64,000 bases of DNA. It comes from Candidatus Sodalis endolongispinus. GTDB lineage: Bacteria > Pseudomonadota > Gammaproteobacteria > Enterobacterales > Enterobacteriaceae. Below are positions 16,537 to 25,935 of this stretch, one piece after another. The stretch spans positions 124,001 to 188,000 of the forward strand of contig NZ_JAFJYC010000001.1 in the NCBI RefSeq assembly GCF_018777395.1, given 5' to 3'. The translations under genes and the position numbers were made by a program. The notes beneath the pieces were generated by a model. That model had not been told where the DNA came from. It saw nothing but the letters and a program-made list of their open reading frames with translations, and did no database searches. Every line of letters begins with the position of its first letter. Position 1 is the stretch's first letter.

Positions 16537-17146
16537 CGGTCGTTTACTGCCAACAGGCTCGACGCCGCTCGAAGTGGCCGCCGCTGCGGCGTGCGCACAG
16601 CTGGCACATCTGCCTGTCCCGCTGCGTTAGTTGCTCAACCCGCAGACCTGCCCGGTGAATTTGCTGCCGTATCTGGCGTGGGCCTTTTCCGTTGACCGCT
16701 GGGACGAACGCTGGCCGGAGGCGGCCAAGCGTCAGGTGATTGCCAGCAGCCATTTTATTCATCGCCACAAGGGGACTATCAGCGCCTTGCGACGCGGGGT
16801 AGAGCCGCTGGGCTACCTGATAGAGGTACGCGAATGATGGCAACTGAACGAAACGCCCGGTACATTTCGCCTGATTATCGGCGTGCTGGAAGGTGGCATT
16901 ACCGAAGAAATGTACCAGGAGTTGGAGCGCCTGATTGCTGATGCCAAGCCGGTCAGCCGTCATCTTGTCGGGCTGTCCATCAATCTCGACGTTAACGGCC
17001 CGCTGCCGGTCGCCGTCGGTAGCTATGACGGCGATATCCTAACAGTTTACGCCTATACCCCTGAAACCCTGAGTGTCACCGCCTCGCTCCCAGGCGCGGC
17101 CGGCACGCAAACCGCTGATACCCTGACCGTGAGCATCACATCATGA
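16529..17146 (+). pseudogene. I: tail protein gpI with two nonsense codons
   Basis: The frame from the ATG at 16529 (MHDGRLLPTGSTPLEVAAA) is homologous to P2 gpI along its length but has a TAG at 16628-16630 and a TGA at 16835-16837. After each stop the same frame resumes the expected protein (LLNPQTCPVNLLPYLAWAFSVDRWD, then WQLNETPGTFRL). No frameshift is needed. Full length would be about 205 aa. Two independent stops make a sequencing artefact unlikely, so tail assembly should fail. Confidence 0.9.
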
Positions 17147-18378
17147 GCATCAAATTTTTTGGCATCCTGACCCACCAGGGCGCGTCCCGGCTGGCGAACG
17201 CCGCCGCATTGGGCACCAAGCTTGACCTGAGCACCATGGCGGTCGGGGATGGTGGCGGCAGCCTGACGTTTCCTGAGCCGACACAGACCGCGCTAAAGGG
17301 CGAACGCCGCCGCGCTGCCCTCAACCAATTGAGCATTGACCCGCTTAACGGCAACCAGATCATCGCTGAGCAGGTCATCCCGGAAAATGAGGGTGGATGG
17401 TGGATAAGGGAAATTGGGCTGTTTGATAAAGACGGCACCCTGATAGCGCTAGCCAACTGCCCGGAAAGCTACAAACCACAGATGCAGGAAGGCAGCGGGC
17501 GCACCCAGACCATCCGCATGATCCTGATCGTCAACAGCACCGAGGAACTGGTGCTGAAGATTGACCCGTCCATCGTGCTGGCGACGCGGAAATATGTGGA
17601 TGATGGCGTTATCGAGGTGAAAGCGCTCGCTGCACAGATGCTGGCGAAAGACCAGAACGGTGCAGATATTCCCGACCCGACGCGCTTTATCAAAGATCTG
17701 GGGTTGCAAGCGCAGTTTTCAGGCCGGGTTCTGCGCATAAAAAAAATCACCCAAAGTCAGGCCTATCAGTGGCCGGACGATGTCGCGGCGATAGACGTCA
17801 CGATCTGTGGTGCCGGCGGCGGCGGTGGTGCGGGCGCATCGTCGCCCTCAGGGCATGGTTCGGCAGGCTCGGGCGGCGGTGGTGGCGGCCGGGCGCGGTC
17901 GTATTATCAACGCGTTAGCATCCCGGCCGCCATTGCTATTGAAATCGGTATAGGCGGTCAAGGAGGAAGTGCCGATGAGCAACAACCCACCGGCGGCGGC
18001 CCTTCGCTGTTCGGCGATCTCATGACGGCACGCGGCGGCGCAAATGGGCTGAATGGCCCTGTCTTCCGCAAAGGCAGCGCACCGCTGTTAGTCGGGAATG
18101 GCGGCGGCGGTGATGCGTCAGGCGGAAAGCTGTTTTCGAGTCGCGGTGGCTCAGGGGCGCCCGCGCTTTTTCTGGGTGTCAACTATGAGTCCGGGGCGGG
18201 CGGCGATTCTGTTTTTTCTTTTGGTTCCCCACCAATCATCGATGACCACACCGTAGAGTGCTTTGCGGGGGTTTATGGCGCGGGCGGCGGCGGAGGGTTC
18301 GTCATTGAAAACTCTGCCGGCGCTAACGGCGGAAACGGTGGTGGCGGTGTTTGCCTGATTGTGGAGTATTCAGAATGA
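17143..18378 (+). CDS. H: tail fibre protein gpH-like with glycine-rich C-terminus
   Basis: 411 aa. Residues 1-155 are the phage tail-collar/fibre N-terminal domain (FFGILTHQGASRLANAAALG, VGDGGG, WWIREIGLFDKDG). Residues about 210-411 are very rich in glycine (GAGGGGGAGASSPSGHGSAG and similar), a fibre-tip pattern seen in P2/T2-type adhesins that form polyglycine II helices. It decides host receptor binding. Overlaps I by 4 nt and G by 4 nt. Shorter than P2 gpH (669 aa), so the shaft is short or shortened. Confidence 0.9.
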   Translation: MSIKFFGILTHQGASRLANAAALGTKLDLSTMAVGDGGGSLTFPEPTQTALKGERRRAALNQLSIDPLNGNQIIAEQVIPENEGGWWIREIGLFDKDGTLIALANCPESYKPQMQEGSGRTQTIRMILIVNSTEELVLKIDPSIVLATRKYVDDGVIEVKALAAQMLAKDQNGADIPDPTRFIKDLGLQAQFSGRVLRIKKITQSQAYQWPDDVAAIDVTICGAGGGGGAGASSPSGHGSAGSGGGGGGRARSYYQRVSIPAAIAIEIGIGGQGGSADEQQPTGGGPSLFGDLMTARGGANGLNGPVFRKGSAPLLVGNGGGGDASGGKLFSSRGGSGAPALFLGVNYESGAGGDSVFSFGSPPIIDDHTVECFAGVYGAGGGGGFVIENSAGANGGNGGGGVCLIVEYSE

Positions 18379-18773
18379 GACACTATGCAGTGATTGATAA
18401 CGGGGTGGTCATTAATGTGGTGGTGGCCGCTGATGACATGGATTTTACCGGCTGGCCCCATGAACGCGTGGATGTTACGGATAATCCCGAACGCGTTACC
18501 CTGGGGTACCGCTATGCCGACGGCGTATTTTCCGCGCCGCCAAAGCGCAAGGCAGAGTTCGTCGCTGAAGCGTCAATGAAGAAAGGACTGGTGATAGCCA
18601 ACGCCCGCTATGAGGTGACGGAATTACGCACGGATTTATTCCTGGGCGACATCAGTGATGTTGACAGGAAACGTCTGATTGCCTGGCGGGATCACCTTCG
18701 CAGGCTTGAACGTATTGACGTGCAGGCCGCGCCGGATATTGACTGGCCGACACCACCGGATGAGGAAGCATAA
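18375..18773 (+). CDS. G: tail fibre assembly chaperone gpG-like
   Basis: 132 aa from the ATG at 18375, which overlaps the fibre stop. The C-terminal half (LIAWRDHLRRLERIDVQAAPDIDWPTPP) is the conserved end of tail-fibre assembly proteins of the Tfa/gpG kind. It helps fold the fibre encoded just upstream. The frame is intact. Confidence 0.9.
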   Translation: MRHYAVIDNGVVINVVVAADDMDFTGWPHERVDVTDNPERVTLGYRYADGVFSAPPKRKAEFVAEASMKKGLVIANARYEVTELRTDLFLGDISDVDRKRLIAWRDHLRRLERIDVQAAPDIDWPTPPDEEA

Positions 18774-19551
18774 CTTGTCCTCGCCGATTATTCCCTGGGT
18801 TGGCGGCAAACGCCGCCTGATAAAACAGATTTTGCCCCACTTCCCGGTGCACAAGTGCTATGTCGAACCATTTTGCGGCGGTGCCGCGCTGTTCTTCAGC
18901 AAGCCGCCAGCCAAAGTAGAAGTGCTGAACGACATTAACGGCGAGCTGATGAATCTCTACCTGGTGGTGAAAGTGCATCTGGAAGAGTTTGTGCGCCAGT
19001 TTAAATGGGCATTAAGCAGTCGCCAGCTGTTTGACTGGCATCAGCAGACGCCACCGCACACCTTGACCGATATCCAGCGCGCCGCCCGGTTTTATTATTT
19101 GCAACAACTGGCCTTTGGCGGATGGCTCGGCGGAAGCTTTGGCACTAGCACCACCTGTTCTAGGCGCTTCAATTTGCTGCGCCTGGAAGAGCAGCTTTCA
19201 CAGGCGCACCTTCGGCTCTCAGACGCCACCATTGAGCATCTGGGCTGGCAGGACTGCATTGAAAAGTACGACCGCCCCCATACGCTCTTCTATCTCGATC
19301 CACCTTATTGGAATACTCAGGGTTACGGCGTGTCGTTTCCGTTTGATGAGTATGAGAACATCGCGCAGCGAGCCCGAACCCTTCAAGGGAATATGCTGAT
19401 TTCGGTCAATGATATTCCCGAGATGCGCGAGGTGTTCGCCGGACTGCCCCAGAAAAGCCTGACGCTTAACTACTGCGTCGGCCGCCAACCGCACAAGGCG
19501 CGCGAACTGCTGATTGGCAACCCGTCTGTGGGGGACGCACTGACCCTGTAG
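18760..19551 (+). CDS. Dam-type DNA adenine methylase
   Basis: 263 aa from the ATG at 18760 (an upstream in-frame start would overlap the fibre-assembly gene further). It has PWVGGKRRLIKQIL (the SAM-binding GGK motif), PFCGGAALFFSK and LDPPYWNTQGYG (catalytic D-P-P-Y), in the order of alpha-class N6-adenine methylases of the D12 family. Phage copies commonly modify GATC-like sites to avoid host restriction or alter regulation. It is an accessory gene placed between the fibre genes and the sheath operon; P2 itself lacks it here. Confidence 0.9.
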   Translation: MRKHNLSSPIIPWVGGKRRLIKQILPHFPVHKCYVEPFCGGAALFFSKPPAKVEVLNDINGELMNLYLVVKVHLEEFVRQFKWALSSRQLFDWHQQTPPHTLTDIQRAARFYYLQQLAFGGWLGGSFGTSTTCSRRFNLLRLEEQLSQAHLRLSDATIEHLGWQDCIEKYDRPHTLFYLDPPYWNTQGYGVSFPFDEYENIAQRARTLQGNMLISVNDIPEMREVFAGLPQKSLTLNYCVGRQPHKARELLIGNPSVGDALTL

Positions 19552-19564
19552 CAGTCACCACACA
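19547..19564. promoter_or_regulatory. Ogr-type activator box upstream of FI
   Basis: TGT-N12-ACA overlapping the end of the methylase gene. Its centre predicts a start near 19611, 30 nt before the sheath ATG at 19642, matching the P2 F promoter layout. Confidence 0.55.
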
Positions 19565-19641
19565 AGCGCCCGTACAGGTATCGCTGACGGAGTGTCGTTA
19601 TCATAACCTAATCACCTTACTTCCAAAATGAGATTGCCTTT

Positions 19642-20814
19642 ATGCCACAGGACTATCACCATGGCGTGCGCGTGCAGGAAATCAACGAAGGCACCCGCAC
19701 CATTACCACGGTCAGCACCGCGATTGTGGGCATGGTTTGCACGGCGGATGATGCCGACGCCAAAACCTTTCCGCTCAATACGCCGGTATTGCTGACCGAT
19801 GTGCTGGACGCCAGCGGCAAGGCCGGCACTAAAGGCACGCTGGCCCGCGCGCTGGACGTCATCGCCGACCAGGCCAAACCGGTTACCGTGGTGGTACGTG
19901 TCCCCCAGGGCAAGACCGAAGCGGAAACCACCACCCATATCATCGGCGGCGTCACCGCCGAGGGCAAAAAAACCGGTATCAAGGCGCTCCTGGCCGCTCA
20001 GGGTCAGCTCGGCGTCAAGCCGCGTATTCTGGGTATGCCAGGACATGATACCCAGGCGGTCGCTGCCGAGTTGCTGGCTGCCGCACAACGTCTGCGCGCC
20101 ATGGCCTATATCAGCGCCTGGGGGTGTAAAACCCTTACTGAGGCGATTGAGTACCGCAAGAATTTTAATCAGCGCGAAGCCATGCTGATTTGGCCGGATT
20201 TTCTCGCCTGGGATGCGGATAAAAACGCCAGCGCTACCGCCTGGGCGACCGCCCGTGCGTTGGGGATGCGCGCCAAAATCGATGCGCAGACCGGCTGGCA
20301 CAAAACCCTGTCCAATGTCGGCGTCAATGGTGTTACCGGCATCAGCGCCGATGTGTTCTGGGATCTGCAGGACACCGCCACCGACGCAAACCTGCTGAAC
20401 CAGAACGCCGTCACCACGCTTATCCGCAAGGACGGTTACCGTTTTTGGGGATCGCGCACCTGTTCCGATGATCCACTGTTCCAGTTTGAAAGCGCCACCC
20501 GTACCGCCCAGGTGCTGGCCGATACCCTGGCCGAGGCGCAGATGTGGGCCGTTGACCAACCCCAACACCCCTCGCTATGGCGGGATATTATCGAGGGGAT
20601 CAGCGCCAAATTCCGCGAGCTGAAAAGCGGCGGCTATCTGATTGACGCCAGCGTATGGCTGGATGCGTCCGCTAACGACAAGGACACGCTCACGGCGGGC
20701 AAGCTGACGATTGATTACGACTATACGCCGGTACCGCCGCTGGAAAACCTGGCGTTACGCCAGCGTATTACCGATCGCCATCTGATGAACCTCACCCAGG
20801 GTGTCAAAGGTTAA
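19642..20814 (+). CDS. FI: contractile tail sheath gpFI
   Basis: 390 aa (P2 gpFI 396). It begins [19 protein letters not shown] and continues [17 protein letters not shown], both typical; the C-terminal part has [20 protein letters not shown] and ends in the conserved RHLMNLTQ region. The sheath contracts to drive the tube through the envelope. First gene of the FI-FII-E-T-U-D block. The frame is intact. Confidence 0.95.
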   Translation: MPQDYHHGVRVQEINEGTRTITTVSTAIVGMVCTADDADAKTFPLNTPVLLTDVLDASGKAGTKGTLARALDVIADQAKPVTVVVRVPQGKTEAETTTHIIGGVTAEGKKTGIKALLAAQGQLGVKPRILGMPGHDTQAVAAELLAAAQRLRAMAYISAWGCKTLTEAIEYRKNFNQREAMLIWPDFLAWDADKNASATAWATARALGMRAKIDAQTGWHKTLSNVGVNGVTGISADVFWDLQDTATDANLLNQNAVTTLIRKDGYRFWGSRTCSDDPLFQFESATRTAQVLADTLAEAQMWAVDQPQHPSLWRDIIEGISAKFRELKSGGYLIDASVWLDASANDKDTLTAGKLTIDYDYTPVPPLENLALRQRITDRHLMNLTQGVKG

Positions 20815-20826
20815 ACGGAGGGTGCC

Positions 20827-21342
20827 ATGGCCTTACCACGCAAGTTAAAAAACATGATGATATTCAATGACGGCAACAGCTATCAGGGGATTGCCGAAGA
20901 GATCACCCTGCCCAAGCTGACGCGCAAGTTTGAAGCGTATCGCGGTGCCGGCATGGGTGGCGCGGTGAATGTTGATCTGGGGCTTGAAGACGGCGCGCTG
21001 GATGCGGAGATCACCCTGGGCGGTATCGATCCACAGGTTTTCCGCCAGTGGGCCATGACGAAGGCAGACGGTATCCCGCTGCGCTTTATGGCCAGCTACC
21101 AGCGTGACGACACCGGCGAAATCAGTGCCGTTGAGATAGTGATGCGCGGCCGTTTCGCTGAATTTGATTTTGGCAACTACAAATACGGCGACAACACCCA
21201 GACCAAGCTCAGCGTCAAAAACGTTTATTACAAACTGACCATATACAGCGAGGTGCTGATTGAAATCGACACCATCAATATGGTGGAAGTGGTCGGCGGT
21301 GACGATCGCCAGGCCGAACACCGTCGCGCCATTGGCCTGTAA
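20827..21342 (+). CDS. FII: tail tube protein gpFII
   Basis: 171 aa (P2 gpFII 172). LPRKLKNMMIFNDGNSYQG at the start and VNVDLGLEDGALDAEITLGG and FDFGNYKYGDNTQTKLSVKN later are family landmarks. GGAGGG directly before the ATG is a strong ribosome site. Forms the inner tube. The frame is intact. Confidence 0.95.
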   Translation: MALPRKLKNMMIFNDGNSYQGIAEEITLPKLTRKFEAYRGAGMGGAVNVDLGLEDGALDAEITLGGIDPQVFRQWAMTKADGIPLRFMASYQRDDTGEISAVEIVMRGRFAEFDFGNYKYGDNTQTKLSVKNVYYKLTIYSEVLIEIDTINMVEVVGGDDRQAEHRRAIGL

Positions 21343-21360
21343 TACAGAGGAGACAGCACC

Positions 21361-21699
21361 ATGAAAGACATCACCGTCCCGGAAACCCCCGACATCCAGG
21401 CGCTAAAACAGAAGCCCGTCACCCTTGACGTGCCGGTCACGCGCGGCAAGACCTGTATCACCGAAGTCAGTATCAGAAAACCCACCACCGGCGATCTGCG
21501 TGGCGCCCGCCTTCAGCCCTTGCTGGAAACCGATGTCGATGCGCTTATTCGTGTGCTGCCGCGCGTGACCGTCCCGACCCTGACGCCAGAGGAAATCCTT
21601 AACCTCGATCCGGCCGACCTGTATCAGCTGGCGGCTATCCTGACACTTTTTTTGTGCCGAACTCGGCCCTGTCCGCTTCCCCGACAGACTGACGGTTGA
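21361..21699 (+). CDS. E: tail assembly chaperone gpE, altered C-terminus
   Basis: As written 112 aa; P2 gpE is 91 aa. The body matches (DVPVTRGKTCITEVSIRKPTTGDLRGARL, DALIRVLPRVTVPTLTPEEI). At a T7 run (21647-21653) this frame continues into LCRTRPCPLPRQTDG, which is unlike the family. Shifting by -1 gives FVPNSALSAS and then a stop, close to the P2 gpE ending. So the gene probably once had one more T. It normally makes two products by frameshifting, E and E-E', which chaperone the tape-measure protein. Confidence 0.8.
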   Translation: MKDITVPETPDIQALKQKPVTLDVPVTRGKTCITEVSIRKPTTGDLRGARLQPLLETDVDALIRVLPRVTVPTLTPEEILNLDPADLYQLAAILTLFLCRTRPCPLPRQTDG

Positions 21700-21826
21700 C
21701 GATTTGACGGCGGACATTGCCGCCGTATTCCATTGGACGCCAGCCGATACCGCGTCCATGTCGCTCGGTGATCTGCTGGCCTGGCGGCATAAGGCCCTGA
21801 TCCGCAGTGGAACGGTTGATGAGTGA
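21653..21826 (+). other. E': E' extension frame (made by frameshift from E)
   Basis: A 57-codon frame without its own start reads CAELGPVRFPDRLTVDDL and then DIAAVFHWTPADTASMSLGDLLAWR, the conserved E' extension of P2-like phages. In P2 it is reached by -1 slippage on a T6G run. Here, because the run has seven Ts, it lies in the +1 (equivalently -2) frame relative to E. Its stop overlaps the tape-measure start. Confidence 0.75.
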
Positions 21827-24308
21827 TAAAGACCTTCGCCTGCAGGTAATATTAAGCGCGGTAGACAAGCTTACCCGCCCGTTTAAAACCATGCAGGCCA
21901 GCAACAGGACGCTGGCGTCAGCGGTTAAATCCGCCAAGGACCAGCTGAAACAGCTGGATAGGCAGTCAGGGCAGCTGCAATGGTTCGCCAAAACCAAACA
22001 GCAGGCCGCCCAGGCCGCTAGCGCGTTGCGCGCCGCGCGCGACCAGGCCAGCCGTCTGGCGTTCGCCATGAAAAGCACCGACGCCCACGCCGCCCGCCAG
22101 ATCAGGCAATTTCAACAGGCCCGCGCGGCCGTCACGCAACTGCAGGCGAAGTACAGCACGTTGCAGGCATCGCTACAGACTCAGCGCACCGCCCTGCAAC
22201 AAAGCGGCATCGCCACCCGTCAACTGGCAGACGCCCAGCGCGCCTTAAAATCCCGCACCGCCGAGGCCAATACCCATCTCGCCGCCCAGCAGCAACGCCT
22301 TGAACAGCAGGCCGCCCAACAAAAGCGGTTAACCAACGCCCGCAGCCGTTACCACCAGGCCGTGGGGGTACGCAACCAGCTTGCCGGCACCGGCGCGGCC
22401 ATGGCGGTCACCGGCGGCGCCACGCTGCTGGGCATGAAGCCGGCGTTAAGCGAAGCAGCGGCCTACAGCCAGCATGTGCAACGTTTCAAGGCGCAGGGCG
22501 TCAGTGAGCAGCAAGTACGGAATGCAAAGGACTTTGTCGCCGTCCATCCCGTGCTGGGCAACAGTCAAACGGAGCTCATGAAGTTATACACTGAATCATG
22601 GGCCATCACCCGCGATCAACACCATGCTCAGGACGCCACTGTGCAGCTTGCTCGTGCGGAAACCGCTATCAAGATGCTGGGCAATCAGGGCTTGCTCACC
22701 CCCGAGCAGACCGAAAGCTTCAATCAGCTGTCTTACGCCATGCTGAAGAATGCCGAGCTGCGCAACGAGATCCAGGATCCGAAACGGCTCGCCAGCTTTA
22801 TCAATGAATCGGTAAAGGCGTTTGCCGTCACGCAAACCATGGTGACGCCGAAAGATACCAATGATTTTATGAAGCGCGGCGGCTCAGCAGACAAGGATAT
22901 CGACAGAAGCGAATATTTTTATGCCTTCGGGCACTTGATCCAGGAAATGGGCGGCGAGTCCACCGGGAACGCCATGAACTCTGCCCGGCGTAACTGGATT
23001 GGCAAGAGCATTACCGAGCGCAGCAAGGATGAGATGGATCGCATCGGTCTTATTAAAAATACCACCTATTCCAAAACCGGCCATGTCAAGGATTTTAGCC
23101 TGGTCAATCAGGAAAAATTCATCAAAACGCCGTTTAAATATTTAATGGAAGAGGTGGTGCCGCGTATCAAAAAAGCCTTTCCGAACCTCTCCGATGAGGG
23201 AGTGCAACTCAAAATTGGCGGGATGTTCTCCAATCGCACGGCCTCCGACCTGTTCGCCACCATGTATAACCAGCGCGAGAACATTCAAAAGCAACTGCTG
23301 GCCGGCACCCAGGCGCAAGATATTGATACCTTGCTTCGCCAGGGGCAGCACACCGCCGGCGGCCAGGGGCTGATCCTGGAAGCCAAAAAACACGATCTGT
23401 ATAAAAATATCGGGGAAAAGGTGCTGCCGCTTTACGTTAAGGTACTGGAAAAGGTGTCGGCAATGTTGGACCGGGTAAACGCCTTTTTTGCCCGACATCA
23501 ACAGGCGGCGAAGGTGCTCACCGTGACTGCTGCCGGCTTTGGCCTGCTGCTGTCCGTCGGCGGCGCATTAACCCTGGCGCTGGCCTCACTGCTGGGGCCT
23601 GTCGCCCTGCTACGTTATGGCTTCAGCCTGTTAGGTATCAAAGGCAGCGGTGCCTTTTCTCTACTCGGTAAGGCGATACGCGCTACCGCCACGGCAGGCC
23701 ACGTGCTTCTGGTGGGTGCCCTCCGGCATATTGGCACCGCCATTGTCTGGCTGTGGCGCCTGATGTTCGCTAACCCGATCCTGGCTATAATTGGCGTCAT
23801 CGCCGGCGCGGCGGTGCTGATATGGCAAAACTGGGATACCCTTGGGCCAAAATTCAAAGCGCTATGGGAGTCCGTCAGCCAGACCGTGCGGGAAAAATGG
23901 CAGGCTATCCAGGATTATTTACAGGCGCTGCCTGGCCGGTTTAAGGATTTTGGTACCCGCATCATCGATAGTCTGATGGATGGCATCAATGAAAAATGGC
24001 AGGCGCTGAAAAACAAACTGACCTCGCTCACCGACTACCTGCCGGACTGGATGAAGGGCAATACCACCGTGCAGGCGACTGCCGCGCTGCATCCCTACAG
24101 CCTGCCGGCCAGCCATTACCGTACGCAGCATGGCACGGCGTCCCCCGCTGGCGGCGTGACCCATATCAGCATTGATGCGCCCATTCATATTGTGGCGCAG
24201 CCGCACCATAGCCCGCAGGATATCGCGCGGGAGGTGGCCCGCCAGCTTGACGCCCGCGAGCGACAGGCCCGCGCCCGCGCTCACAGCCGTTTTGAAGACC
24301 GCGAGTAA
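21819..24308 (+). CDS. T: tail tape measure protein gpT
   Basis: 829 aa from the ATG at 21819 (P2 gpT 815), overlapping E' by 8 nt. Residues about 1-190 form a long Q/A-rich coiled coil (LKSAKDQLKQLDRQSGQL style). About 545-680 are hydrophobic segments (FGLLLSVGGALTLALASLLG; NPILAIIGVIAGAAVLIW) thought to act in DNA passage through the inner membrane. The C-terminus is basic. It sets tail length. The frame is intact over 2.5 kb, which argues that the prophage is fairly recent. Confidence 0.94.
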   Translation: MSDKDLRLQVILSAVDKLTRPFKTMQASNRTLASAVKSAKDQLKQLDRQSGQLQWFAKTKQQAAQAASALRAARDQASRLAFAMKSTDAHAARQIRQFQQARAAVTQLQAKYSTLQASLQTQRTALQQSGIATRQLADAQRALKSRTAEANTHLAAQQQRLEQQAAQQKRLTNARSRYHQAVGVRNQLAGTGAAMAVTGGATLLGMKPALSEAAAYSQHVQRFKAQGVSEQQVRNAKDFVAVHPVLGNSQTELMKLYTESWAITRDQHHAQDATVQLARAETAIKMLGNQGLLTPEQTESFNQLSYAMLKNAELRNEIQDPKRLASFINESVKAFAVTQTMVTPKDTNDFMKRGGSADKDIDRSEYFYAFGHLIQEMGGESTGNAMNSARRNWIGKSITERSKDEMDRIGLIKNTTYSKTGHVKDFSLVNQEKFIKTPFKYLMEEVVPRIKKAFPNLSDEGVQLKIGGMFSNRTASDLFATMYNQRENIQKQLLAGTQAQDIDTLLRQGQHTAGGQGLILEAKKHDLYKNIGEKVLPLYVKVLEKVSAMLDRVNAFFARHQQAAKVLTVTAAGFGLLLSVGGALTLALASLLGPVALLRYGFSLLGIKGSGAFSLLGKAIRATATAGHVLLVGALRHIGTAIVWLWRLMFANPILAIIGVIAGAAVLIWQNWDTLGPKFKALWESVSQTVREKWQAIQDYLQALPGRFKDFGTRIIDSLMDGINEKWQALKNKLTSLTDYLPDWMKGNTTVQATAALHPYSLPASHYRTQHGTASPAGGVTHISIDAPIHIVAQPHHSPQDIAREVARQLDARERQARARAHSRFEDRE

Positions 24309-24314
24309 ACAACG

Positions 24315-24779
24315 ATGATGATGGCATTAGGTCTGTTCGTTTTTATGCTGCACACCGTGCCCTATCAGGAATTTCAGCACCAGATGGCCTGGCGTCGTCC
24401 GTCCAACAGCCGGATAGGTCGCCCTCCGCAAAGCCAGTTCCTCTGCCCGGATGAAGAAACCGTCACCCTGAGCGGAGTCCTGTTGCCGGAAATCACCGGC
24501 GGCCGCGTCTCGCTCATGGCGCTGCAAAAGATGGCGGAAACCGGTAAAGCCTGGTCGCTGATTGAAGGTAACGGCGCTATCCATGGGATGTTTGTGATTG
24601 AAAGCCTGAGCCGCCCCAAAAGCGTGTTCTTATCCGACGGCGCCGCACGACGTATTGAATTTACCCTGACGCTTAAACGCACCGATGAAAATCTGAAAGA
24701 GATGTTTGGTGACCTGTCGCAGCAGCTTAACGACCTGAGCGGCACCCTCTCCGACACCCTGGGCGGGCTGCTATCATGA
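24315..24779 (+). CDS. U: tail protein gpU
   Basis: 154 aa (P2 gpU 159). It starts MMMALGLFVFMLHTVPYQEF and includes QMAWRRPSNSRIGRPP and ETVTLSGVLLPEITGG, all typical of the family. A baseplate/tube initiator protein, related to LysM-type tail proteins. It overlaps D by 4 nt. The frame is intact. Confidence 0.94.
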   Translation: MMMALGLFVFMLHTVPYQEFQHQMAWRRPSNSRIGRPPQSQFLCPDEETVTLSGVLLPEITGGRVSLMALQKMAETGKAWSLIEGNGAIHGMFVIESLSRPKSVFLSDGAARRIEFTLTLKRTDENLKEMFGDLSQQLNDLSGTLSDTLGGLLS

Positions 24780-25834
24780 GCCTGTCGGCCTTGCTTGATA
24801 GCGCCACCGGCGGCCATACCCCGGACTGGCGGCTGAGCGTCGACGGCGTCGATATCACCGGCAACATAGCACACCGCCTGATGTCATTAACCCTGACGGA
24901 TAACAGGGGCTTTGAGGCGGACCAGCTGGATATTGAACTGGATGACAGCGACCGTAGTCTGCTCTTGCCCCGCCGGGGGGCTAACGTTGCTCTGTCTCTC
25001 GGCTGGAAGGAAACCGGGCTGATAAACAAAGGCACCTTTACCGTCGATGAAATCGAGCACAGCGGCGCCCCCGACCGGCTAACGATACGCGCCCGCAGCG
25101 ATGATTTTCGCGCCTCGCTCAACGTCCAGCGCGAAGCGTCCTACCATAACACCACCCTCGGCGATGTGGTGAAAACACTCGCTGCCCGGTATAAGCTGAC
25201 GCCGGTGATAAGTCAGGCGATGGCCCACACCAGACTGGCCCACAGCGACCAGAGCCAGGAATCAGACGGCAGCTTCTTAACGCGACTGGCAAGGGAACAT
25301 GGCGCGGTGATGGCGGTTAAACAAGGGAAAATGCTGTTTTTTAAACAGGGGCAGAACCAGACCCTGAGCGGTAAACCGCTTCCGGCGCTGACCATCACCC
25401 GCCAGCAGGGCGACAGTCATCAGTTTACACTCACCGACCGCGACGTCTATACCGGCGTGGTGGCGCACTGGCTCAATACCCGCCAGGCCAAACCCGAGAC
25501 GGTCCGCGTCAAACGCAAGCGGAAAAAGCCGTCCGCCAACACAGAAAAACAGGGCGACTATCTGATAGGCAGCGAGGAGAACGTGCTGGTTCTGCGCCAC
25601 ACCTACGCCTCAAAGCACAATGCTGAACGGGCGGCCAGAGCGAATTGGGAACGGCTGCAACGCGGTGTCGCCACCTTCGCCATCACGCTGGCACGCGGCC
25701 GCGCCGAACTTACCCCCGAAATGCCGGTCAAGGTCAGCGGCTTTAAACGCGAAATTGACCAGGCCGCCTGGACGCTGGTTACCGTGACACATACGCTGAG
25801 TAGCAGCGGATTTACCACCGCCCTGGAGCTGTAG
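24776..25834 (+). CDS. D: late-control/baseplate hub protein gpD
   Basis: 352 aa (P2 gpD 387). Family features are DWRLSVDGVDITGNIAHRLMSLTLTD, ADQLDIELDDSDRSLLLPRRGA and AHWLNTRQAKPETV. Structurally similar to T4 gp27: it forms the baseplate hub. It ends close to the ogr leader. The frame is intact. Confidence 0.94.
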   Translation: MSLSALLDSATGGHTPDWRLSVDGVDITGNIAHRLMSLTLTDNRGFEADQLDIELDDSDRSLLLPRRGANVALSLGWKETGLINKGTFTVDEIEHSGAPDRLTIRARSDDFRASLNVQREASYHNTTLGDVVKTLAARYKLTPVISQAMAHTRLAHSDQSQESDGSFLTRLAREHGAVMAVKQGKMLFFKQGQNQTLSGKPLPALTITRQQGDSHQFTLTDRDVYTGVVAHWLNTRQAKPETVRVKRKRKKPSANTEKQGDYLIGSEENVLVLRHTYASKHNAERAARANWERLQRGVATFAITLARGRAELTPEMPVKVSGFKREIDQAAWTLVTVTHTLSSSGFTTALEL

Positions 25835-25935
25835 GTGAAAATCGATGCGCTTGAAATGGAATGAGAAAAACCAGAATGCTATACTGGCCGCTACCACCGA
25901 CCTTAGTCGGGCGCGTGATGGAGATCACTCACGCC

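Noticed and set aside
21653..21826. E' as an independent gene
   Set aside because: No start codon or ribosome site; family knowledge says it is made by frameshift from E.
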